Shown: piece after piece, positions 39,063-47,400 of the stretch
Layout of the letters: each line of letters starts with the position of its first letter
How positions within the stretch are numbered: the first letter of the stretch is position 1
Source: Neisseria leonii
GTDB taxonomy: Bacteria > Pseudomonadota > Gammaproteobacteria > Burkholderiales > Neisseriaceae
Direction of reading: 5' to 3'
Length of the DNA: 64,000 bases
NCBI RefSeq assembly: GCF_028776105.2
Contig: NZ_CP145606.1
Coordinates: 930,001 to 994,000 of the forward strand
The notes under the pieces: model-generated
What the model was told of the DNA's origin: nothing
Database searches by the model: none
What the model saw: only the letters and a program-made list of their open reading frames with translations
Position numbers and translations under genes: made by a program

Positions 39063-39848
39063 TTACTTCCATGCTGCGGTAAATTCCTGCCAATGCGCCC
39101 CGTCCTGCGCTTTGAGATAATTTTTCAGACGGCGTATTTCCTGCTCGTATTCGTCGGCATCGAGCGCGCCGTTCATCAGGCGGAAACGCAGATACATCAG
39201 ATAAGTATTGGCCGCGTCGGTTTCGCAGTAATCGCGGATTTCTTTCAGACGGCCTTCATGATAAGCCTGCCACACCCGGCTGCCGTCCATGCCCAATTTG
39301 CCGGGGAAGCCGCACAGCTTGGCCATATCGTCCAGCGGCACGGCGGCACGCGGCTGATAAAGCGCGAGCAGGTCCATCAAATCGCAGTGGCGGTGGTGGT
39401 AGCGGCTGATGTAGTTGTTCCACTTGAAATCGCGGCTGTCGCCGAAATCGCCCTCGCCCATATCCCAATAGCGCGCGGCCGCAATACCGTGAATCAGCGC
39501 GCGGTAGTGCAGAACCGGCAAATCGAAACCGCCGCCGTTCCAGCTCACCAGCTGCGGCGTGTGCGTTTCCACCAGCTCGAAAAATTTGGCAATCACGGTT
39601 TCTTCGCTATCGTCCGTACTGCCTATGGTGCCGACATGGATTTTTTCCGCCCCCCAGCGCATACAGCACGAAACCGCCACCACCTTGTGCAGATGCAGCG
39701 GCATAAAATCGCTGCCGTTTTGCGCGCGGCGTTTCTGCTGCGCAAACAGCACCGCTTCACCGTCGTCCACCGTTTGGGGCAGGTTGTAAAGGGTTCGGAT
39801 ACCCGCCGCGTCGGGTACGGTTTCAATATCGAAAGCAAGAATCGGCAT
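39063..39848 (-). CDS. 3'-5' exonuclease, DnaQ/PolB-like fold
   Basis: This 261-residue protein starts MPILAFDIETVPD, the DIE metal motif of DEDD exonucleases. SWNGGGFDLPVL supplies the second acidic motif and RDYCETDAANTYLMY the third. It matches the predicted PolB-like exonuclease family, whose role in repair or RNA processing is unknown. Two adjacent ATGs (39851, 39848) exist. A very long open frame upstream is the shadow of the DsbC-like gene on the other strand. Confidence 0.85.
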   Translation of the reverse strand: MPILAFDIETVPDAAGIRTLYNLPQTVDDGEAVLFAQQKRRAQNGSDFMPLHLHKVVAVSCCMRWGAEKIHVGTIGSTDDSEETVIAKFFELVETHTPQLVSWNGGGFDLPVLHYRALIHGIAAARYWDMGEGDFGDSRDFKWNNYISRYHHRHCDLMDLLALYQPRAAVPLDDMAKLCGFPGKLGMDGSRVWQAYHEGRLKEIRDYCETDAANTYLMYLRFRLMNGALDADEYEQEIRRLKNYLKAQDGAHWQEFTAAWK

Positions 39849-40004
39849 CATGGCATATCGTCCGCAAACAGATGCCGCATTGTGCATCAAGCGGGCGGCT
39901 TTGTCATGCATATACCGCACACCGCAGCCGGAAAACCCTGCCGCAAACTTGGTCGGCGGCACGCTTTGGGGCATAATGCCGCCGTTATCGCAACAGGAAC
40001 CGTT

Positions 40005-40739
40005 ATGAAACCCACCCCCCTCCTGCTGGCCGCACTCTGTCTGCCGCTGGCCGCCTGCGGCAAACCCGCCGCCGACACCAACGCCGAGCGAACCATACGC
40101 GCCAAACTCGAAAAAGCCTATGCCGGCCAAAACCTGAGCGTATCCTCGGTACAGAAAACCCCTGCCGCCGGCCTGTACGAAGTCGTGCTCGGCGGCAGAC
40201 AAATCGTCTATACCGATGCCAAAGCCGATTACCTGCTGGTCGGCGAAATGATCGACATCGCCAACAAAACCAACCTCACCGAAGCGCGCAGCGAAGAACT
40301 GAACAAAATCGACTTTGCCGCCCTGCCGCTGGACAAAGCCATCAAAGAAGTACGCGGCAAAGGAGAACTGAAAGTCGCCGTCTTCTCTGATCCCGACTGC
40401 CCGTTCTGCCGCAAACTGGAAGCCGAGTTCGCCAAAACCGACAACCTCACCATCTACACCTTCCTGATGCCCATCAGCAGCCTGCACCCGCAGGCCGCCG
40501 CCAAATCCGTCCGGATATGGTGCCAGCCCGACCACACCGCCGCCTGGCTCAAATGGATGCGCGAAGGGCAAATGCCGCCCGCTGTGGCCGAATGCCCCAA
40601 CCCCGTGGCCGACACCACCGCCTTGGGTGAACAGCTCGGCTTCAACGGCACGCCCACCCTCATCTTCCCCAACGGCCGCACCCAGGCAGGCTTTATGCCG
40701 CTGCCGCAGCTGATGGAAACCATCAGGGAAAACCAATAA
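40005..40739 (+). CDS. dsbC: DsbC-like thiol:disulfide isomerase, lipoprotein form
   Basis: This 244-residue protein has an N-terminal dimerisation domain (about 25-100) and a thioredoxin domain with active site CPFC (132-135) and the cis-Pro loop GTPTL. The signal ends LPLAAC, a lipobox with Cys18, so it may be lipid-anchored instead of free in the periplasm. AGGAACCGTT precedes the ATG. It would repair wrongly paired disulfides in exported proteins. Confidence 0.9.
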   Translation: MKPTPLLLAALCLPLAACGKPAADTNAERTIRAKLEKAYAGQNLSVSSVQKTPAAGLYEVVLGGRQIVYTDAKADYLLVGEMIDIANKTNLTEARSEELNKIDFAALPLDKAIKEVRGKGELKVAVFSDPDCPFCRKLEAEFAKTDNLTIYTFLMPISSLHPQAAAKSVRIWCQPDHTAAWLKWMREGQMPPAVAECPNPVADTTALGEQLGFNGTPTLIFPNGRTQAGFMPLPQLMETIRENQ

Positions 40740-40843
40740 ACCGCCCCATTTGTCTGCACAACGGCTTTTCAGACGGCCTGACCGCCATACCCGCAGGAGA
40801 AACCGTACCGGATATTCCCGCCCGGCAATCCCGAAAACCGCAG

Positions 40844-41059
40844 GTCGGATATTCCTATCCGACACCCTGCTGCACTGCTGCGCCGCTTCTGTCGGATTCA
40901 AGAATCCGACCTACATCAAGCTGCCGTTTTCAGACGGCCTGACCATGTCGCGGGCAAAATCTACCCGACATTCCACCTGAAACCGTAGGTCGGATATTTA
41001 TATCCGACACCCTGCTGCACCGCTGCGCCGCTTCTGTCGGATTCAAGAATCCGACCTAC
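40844..41059. repeat. REP array with an 83-bp duplicated block
   Basis: REP copies lie at 40844-40862, 40891-40914, 40985-41008 and 41036-41059. The block from CCGACACCCTGCTGCA to the following DUS (about 40858-40942) recurs almost unchanged at about 41003-41087. The rest of the 490 bp gap holds DUS copies and the rhlE promoter area. Confidence 0.85.
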
Positions 41060-41233
41060 ATCAAGCTGCCGTTTTCAGACGGCCTGCCGATACTCCGCCC
41101 GCCCCGCCGCCGGCCTTTTATGGCATAATACCGCCTCCGGCCGGTCCCCGTCCGTACCGCCCTTTCCCAATATTCGCCAACCGCCTGCCCATAATAAACG
41201 ATTCCAAGCGCGCGGTTTGACAGGAGTTATCCC

Positions 41234-42592
41234 ATGAACCCATTTTCCGCCCTCGGCCTCGGCAGCGAAATCGTCTCCGCCCTCACCGAACAAGGCTATG
41301 AAACCCCCACCCCCATTCAGGCCGCCGCCATTCCCAAAGCACTGGCCGGACACGACCTTCTGGCCGCCGCCCAAACCGGCACCGGCAAAACCGCCGCCTT
41401 TATGCTGCCCGCCCTCGAACGCCTCAAACGCTTCGCCAACACCTCCGCCTCCCCCGCCATGCACCCCGTGCGTATGCTCGTACTGACCCCCACGCGCGAG
41501 CTGGCCGACCAAATCGATCAAAACGTGCAGGCCTACATCAAAAACCTGCCCCTGCGCCACACCGTCCTCTTCGGCGGCGTGAACATGGACAAACAGACGG
41601 CCGATTTGCGCGCCGGCTGCGAAATCGTCGTCGCCACCGTCGGCCGCCTGCTCGACCACGTCAAACAGAAAAACATCCACTTCTCCAAAGTCGAAATCGT
41701 TGTCTTGGACGAAGCCGACCGTATGCTCGACATGGGCTTTATCGACGACATCCGCCGCATCATGCAGATGCTGCCCAAACAGCGCCAAACCCTGCTCTTC
41801 TCCGCCACCTTTGCCCCGCCGATCCGCAAACTGGCACAAGACTTTATGCACCGGCCCGAACAAATCGAAGTCGCCGCGCAGAACACCGCAAACGCCAATG
41901 TCGAACAGCACATGATCGCGGTGGACACCTTCAAAAAACGCCACCTGCTCGAAAGACTGATCGTCGATTTGAATATGAATCAGGTCATCGTGTTCTGCAA
42001 AACCAAGCAAAGCGTCGACCAAGTAACCCGCGACCTCCAACGCCGCGGACTCTCCGCCCAGGCCATACACGGCGACAAAACCCAGCAAAACCGCCTCGAA
42101 ACACTGGCCGCCTTCAAAGAGGGCAGCCTGCGCGTCTTAGTGGCTACCGACGTGGCCGCCCGCGGTCTCGATATTTCCGGCCTGCCCTTCGTCATCAACT
42201 ACGAACTGCCCACCCAGCCCGAAGACTACGTCCACCGCATCGGCCGCACCGGCCGCGCCGGTGCCGACGGCGTCGCCATCTCCCTGATGGACGAAACCGA
42301 GCAGAAGATGTTTGAAGCCATCAAAGAACTGACCGGCAGCGACATCCCCATCGACCGCATCGAAGGCTTCGAACCGCGCTGGTGGCACCAAAACGGCACA
42401 GAAAACCGCACCCCGCCCGCCGAAAACGGCGGACGCGCCAACGGCAGCCGCCGCGAACGCCACACCGAAGCGCGCGACAGCAGAAAAGACGCACCGCCCG
42501 CCGAATTTGCCCGCATTCCCGGCCGCAGCCGCCACCGCCGCGGCACCCGCACCAAATGCGCATTGGTCCAACCCAACTTCGGCGTACGCTGA
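41234..42592 (+). CDS. rhlE: DEAD-box ATP-dependent RNA helicase RhlE
   Basis: This 452-residue RNA helicase has Q motif TPTPIQ, Walker A AQTGTGKT (46-53), PTRELA, DEAD near 162, SAT and HRIGRTGRAG in order. A basic tail from about 390 (Arg-rich) likely binds rRNA. AGGAGTTATCCC precedes the start. It closely resembles the helicase at 4001-5350 and is probably an ancient paralogue. RhlE acts in ribosome maturation and RNA decay in other proteobacteria. Confidence 0.9.
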   Translation: MNPFSALGLGSEIVSALTEQGYETPTPIQAAAIPKALAGHDLLAAAQTGTGKTAAFMLPALERLKRFANTSASPAMHPVRMLVLTPTRELADQIDQNVQAYIKNLPLRHTVLFGGVNMDKQTADLRAGCEIVVATVGRLLDHVKQKNIHFSKVEIVVLDEADRMLDMGFIDDIRRIMQMLPKQRQTLLFSATFAPPIRKLAQDFMHRPEQIEVAAQNTANANVEQHMIAVDTFKKRHLLERLIVDLNMNQVIVFCKTKQSVDQVTRDLQRRGLSAQAIHGDKTQQNRLETLAAFKEGSLRVLVATDVAARGLDISGLPFVINYELPTQPEDYVHRIGRTGRAGADGVAISLMDETEQKMFEAIKELTGSDIPIDRIEGFEPRWWHQNGTENRTPPAENGGRANGSRRERHTEARDSRKDAPPAEFARIPGRSRHRRGTRTKCALVQPNFGVR

Positions 42593-42598
42593 CCCATA

Positions 42599-42655
42599 AA
42601 AAAGGCCGTCTGAAACGGACAGCAGGCTTCTGCCACGTTTCAGACGGCCTTTTTT
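42599..42655 (+). terminator. inverted-DUS terminator after rhlE
   Basis: AAAAAAGGCCGTCTGAAACG pairs with CGTTTCAGACGGCCTTTTTT. It lies a few bases after the rhlE stop and ends in a T-run. Confidence 0.88.
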
Positions 42656-42716
42656 ACCGCATATACATTCCGCCCGCACCTTAATTATCCGAAAAATTAT
42701 CCGCTTCCTTCCCCCC

Positions 42717-43104
42717 GTAGGCAGGATACTCGTATCCGAGACCGCCACTCCCGTAGGTCGGAGACTTATATCCGACAACACCACCCGCCAGCCCGAACAG
42801 ACAGCCACTCCCGTAGGTCGGATACTCGTATCCGACACTACTGCACCCGCCAACCCGCCACACCTGAACAGACAGTCGGATACAAGTATCCGGCCTACCG
42901 TTGGCACACCCGCCTCGAACCGCCCCGATGCCGTCTGAAAACCGCGCGGTGCGCCGCTTCTGCGAAGCTAAAACAAACGAAATACGTTTCTGTGAAGCCC
43001 AAACAGGAAAAGCGGATTTCCGCACAACCAAACCGGCAGAGCAGATTGCACAACTAAGAACACCCCCAAAAAAAACGTAGGTCGGATACTTGTATCCGAC
43101 CTAC
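42717..43104. repeat. REP cluster upstream of the surface-protein locus
   Basis: Copies lie at 42717-42740, 42753-42776, 42813-42836, 42875-42898 and 43077-43104. The last is a full palindrome with GTAG at one end and CTAC at the other. Spacing and orientation vary, and no gene is visible. Confidence 0.88.
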
Positions 43105-43189
43105 GCCGCCCGCTCCGCCGTTCAGGTCAAAATACCCGCTTCCGATCCGCATAACACGGTTCCGCCCGTCCAACCCGCCGCGTTATTTC

Positions 43190-43551
43190 CTTTCAATAAT
43201 CATGTAATTTAACTAAAAAAAATCATAATAAATAATCCAAAAAATATTTCGTAAAATTTAAGTAAAAACTCTAAATTTTTTTGCCGAAATACTATGTCTC
43301 TAAACCGCAACAACATCAATATTTATAAAAATATTAAAAAACATATACTTATAGTTATATAGGGGGGGGGGGTAACACAGTCCAACTTTTTATCAATAAT
43401 TGTTAATCCGAGAAAGATAACTCAACTTTATCGCTATAATCGCGCTGCATAAGTACGATTCCATCATTCCGATGGCGTTTTTTGTGCGAAACCAAGGAGA
43501 GTAAGAAGCATGCTTCCCTGCTCTGTATTAACTCAATAAGAAAGTGTCAAT
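43190..43551 (+). promoter_or_regulatory. AT-rich regulatory region with an 11-G tract
   Basis: About 190 bp of very AT-rich DNA precede a run of 11 G at 43362-43372. TATAAT at 43435-43440 is a good -10 for the lipoprotein gene, but I see no clear -35. The G run lies 62 bp upstream of that -10 and 179 bp upstream of the ATG. Its position suits a length-variable tract that tunes promoter strength, as known for several Neisseria surface genes. No ORF spans it. Confidence 0.65.
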
Positions 43552-44454
43552 ATGAATACTCAGCTGAAAATTTTGAGCGCAGGTATTCTGTCCGTTGCTT
43601 TGGCCGGCTGCGCAACAGGCGCCAAAGAACAATGGCAGAACTTCACCACCCGACCCGTCGTTTCCCAAGTAGCGGAAAACGATGCCGCACTGGTGTTCTA
43701 CCGTGATAACACAGGCAGCGACAAAACCGCCGTCAATATCATCATCAACGGCGAATACATGACTTCACTGCAGCAAAACGGTTTCTCCCAAATCACCACC
43801 TGCGCCCTGCCGCAGCGTATCGGCGCTTTCGTAACCGGTACCGACAACCAGTACCTGCGCAAAGCCGGTCAAGGCAGCTTCTTTAATCCTGCCGCCGGTC
43901 AGGCTTCCTACTTCCGCGTCAGCGTCGGCGCAGACGGCCAAGCCGTCCTGACAGCCGTCGATGCCGATACCGCACGCGCCCAAATCGATACCGCCAAGTT
44001 CCAAAGCAATACCCTCCAACGTGTCGATAAGGCCTCAACCTGTGTAGACCGCAGACAGCCCCGTACCTACACCCTCGATGCCTCCGCACTGTTCCAGTTC
44101 GACCAGTCCGCTCCCGCCAATATCCTCCCCGACGGCCGTGAGGAAATCGCCGCCATCGCACGCGATATCCGCGAGTATCCCGTAACCATCCGTGCCATCG
44201 AAGTCGTCGGCCATACCGACCCGCAGGGCGATGCCGCATATAACCAGCGCCTCTCCGCCGCACGTGCGCAAACCGTCGGCAATCTGCTGGTACAGGCCGG
44301 TGCACCCGCCTCTCTCATCCATGCCCGCGGTGTGGGTGAAACCCAGCCCGTTGTCGCCGATTGCGCCCTGCGCCATAAAGGCAACCGCGAGGCCGTCAAT
44401 GCCTGCAACCAACCCAACCGCCGTGTCGAAGTCAAGCTGCACGCGCAACAGTAA
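43552..44454 (+). CDS. OmpA-domain outer-membrane lipoprotein
   Basis: This 300-residue protein has a lipoprotein signal with lipobox LAGC (Cys20). A central domain of about 45-150 has no known name to me. The C-terminal OmpA-like peptidoglycan-binding domain (about 190-297) includes VVGHTDPQGDAAYNQRLSAA, then GVGE, then NRRVEV. The giant adhesin starts 23 bp later, so the two are probably one operon. It may anchor or help export the adhesin; this is inference. Part of the gene has been copied in inverted orientation at 53584-53713. Confidence 0.85.
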   Translation: MNTQLKILSAGILSVALAGCATGAKEQWQNFTTRPVVSQVAENDAALVFYRDNTGSDKTAVNIIINGEYMTSLQQNGFSQITTCALPQRIGAFVTGTDNQYLRKAGQGSFFNPAAGQASYFRVSVGADGQAVLTAVDADTARAQIDTAKFQSNTLQRVDKASTCVDRRQPRTYTLDASALFQFDQSAPANILPDGREEIAAIARDIREYPVTIRAIEVVGHTDPQGDAAYNQRLSAARAQTVGNLLVQAGAPASLIHARGVGETQPVVADCALRHKGNREAVNACNQPNRRVEVKLHAQQ

Positions 44455-44477
44455 TTTTTTGAACGGAGTATGATTGA

Positions 44478-47400
44478 ATGTCTAAAAACATTACTTTGAA
44501 AGTAAACAGCGCCAAGGAAACTTTGGACACCCTGCAGTTCAATACTGCCGGCAATCAGGCCGTACGTGTCAAAGCCCAGCCCAATGTCAATTACGAGCTG
44601 ACCGACGAAGCCACCGGCTTCGGCCCGGAAAACATTATGACCCAGCGTTCCGGCAATGATCTGCATATCGCTTTCGAAGGCAGCGATATTGCCCAGCCGG
44701 ATCTGATTATCGAGGGTTATTACGATCAGGATAATACCAATCTGCTGATCGGCCGGCATGAAAACGGCAATTTCTATCCCTATGTCCCCGAAAGCGGTCA
44801 AACTGCCGATGCGGTCAGCATGTTGGCCGACCATGTCGCCGCCGGTCAGGCTTTGGGCGGCAATCCGGTAACCTCTCCCCTGTGGGTGTTTAATCCGTTG
44901 TGGCTGCTGGCCCTGCTGCCCATCGCCGGTGCCATTGCCGCCATTTCAGGCGGCAGCGGCGATAAAGCCGCCCCGAAAACCGCCGCTCCGACTGTAACGG
45001 TAACCAACACCGATACCGACGGCGACGGCACACCGGACAAAACCACCATCAGCGGCAAAACCGAGCCGGATGCGGATGTAACCGTCAAATTACCGGACGG
45101 CTCAACCGTTACCACCAAAGCGGACAAAAACGGCAACTACACCGTAGATACTCCGAATCCGCTGAAAGACGGCGATAAAGTGACCGTCGTGGCCAAAGCC
45201 CCGGGCAAAGATGCCTCTGACCCGACCGAAGGTACCGTACCTGCTCAGCCGGACACCACTGCTGACACCCCTGATGTGGTTGCCAACGATGACGGCTCTG
45301 TAACCGTGACGCCAGGCGATGACAATGTAACCAACAAAGTGGATTACACTGACGAAGACGGCAACAACCAAACCATCACCGCCAAAAAAGGTGATGACAA
45401 CACTTGGACGGCAACCGACAAAGACGGCAACCCAATCCCAACCGCACCGGATGCCAACAACCCAAGCAAACCTTGGATTGACCCGAACACCGGCAAAATC
45501 ACCCTGCCACCAGAAGCAGTGAAAGACGGCAGTGATGTTACTGCCACCGCGACTGATAAAGCAGGTAATGAGGCGAAAGACCAAGACACCGCTAAAAACG
45601 ACCCGAAAAATGCCAAAGTCGTTTTTGAAGACAAAGACGGTGACGGCAACAACGACAACATCGTAACCGAAACCCCGAAAAGCGAAGGCGAAACCTTAAA
45701 AACCACCATCAAGCTGGACAACAACAACGGTGTGGACAACTTGGTTATCGGCATCAACGGTCAGGTAGACGGTGATGATTTTGATTTGACCGGCGTAACC
45801 TTCACCAACGGCGTAACCTCAAATGGCGACGGTACGGTCAATGTGCCTGCCGGCGTAACTGAGTTTGATGTGATTGTTCCGGTGAAAGCCGACCAAACCA
45901 CCGAAGGCAATGAAACCGGTAAAGTGGCAGTAGGCAACCCGGGCGACGGCTCTGTCGTGGAAGGTAATGAATTTACCATCACAGACAGCTCAACCACCCC
46001 AGCCCAACCGCAGCCGAAAGCCGAACAGCCTTCTGTTACGCCGTCTGATAACGACGGTTCGGTAACGGTAACCCCGGGCAACGGCAATAACGGCGGTACC
46101 ATCAGCTACACCGGCGAAGACGATAGCGACAACACCATCACCACCAAAAAAGGTGATAACGGTCAATGGACGGCTACCGACCAAGACGGTAACGACCTGC
46201 CGACACAAGCAGATCCGAACAATCCGAACAAACCTTGGATTGACCCGACTACCGGCGTGGTAACCATTCCGCAAGATGCAGTTAAAGACGGCTCTGATGT
46301 AACAGCCAAAGGTAAAGAAGACGGCAAAACCGATTCTGACCCTAAAACAGGCACAGCAGGCGAAGACAGCAAAGATGCCAAAGTCATCTTTGAAGACAAA
46401 GACAACGACGGTCAAAACGACAACATCGTAACCACCACCCCGAAAAACGAAGGCGAGAACTTGGTAACGACCATCAAGCTCACCAACGACAACGGTGTGG
46501 ACAACTTGGCAGTCGGCATCACAGCCGCTTCACAAGTGGACGGCGATGACTTTGACACCGATAATGTTACCTACACCGCTTACGACAAAGACGGCAACGA
46601 AGTACCAAACGGCATCACCAAAAATGCAGATGGCACAGTCAATGTTGCCAAAGGCGTTGCCAGCTTCACCGTCAGCGTCCCTGTAACCGAGGACAACGAA
46701 ACCGAAGGCAACGAGACTGGTAAAGTAGCTGTTGGCAACCCAGACGGCACAGTGGCAGAAGGCAATGAGTTTACTATCAATGACACTTCAACCACCCCAG
46801 CCCAACCGCAACCGAAAGCCGAACAGCCAACGGTTGACCCTGTGCCAAATACAGGCTCTGTAACCGTTACTCCAGGCAACGGCAACGACACCGTGGAAAT
46901 CACTTTCACTGGTGAAGATGAGCAGCCGAAGACAGTTACAGTAACCAAAGGCAGCAATGGTGAATGGACAGTTACTGATCCAAACAATACCGGTGCAACG
47001 GTTGATCCAACCACTGGTAAAGTAACCATCCCACAAGATAGCATCAAAGACAACTCTGATGTTTCTGCCAAAGGTAAAGAAGACGGCAAAACCGATTCTG
47101 ACCCTAAAACAGGCACAGCAGGCGAAGACAGCAAAGATGCCAAAGTCATCTTTGAAGACAAAGACAACGACGGTCAAAACGACAACATCGTAACCACCAC
47201 CCCGAAAAACGAAGGCGAGAACTTGGTAACGACCATCAAGCTCACCAACAACAACGGTGTGGACAACTTGGCAGTCGGCATCACAGCCGCTTCACAAGTG
47301 GACGGTGATGACTTTGACACCGACAATGTTACTTACACCGCTTACGACAAAGACGGCAACGAAGTACCAAACGGCATCACCAAAAATGCAGATGGCACAG

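Noticed and set aside
39849..40901. Long N-terminal extension of the exonuclease frame
   Set aside because: It is antisense to the DsbC-like gene, and the DIE motif at residue 7 of the short form marks the true N-terminus.
42717..43104. REP cluster considered as a CRISPR array
   Set aside because: Spacing is irregular, copies are inverted relative to each other and no cas gene is present.
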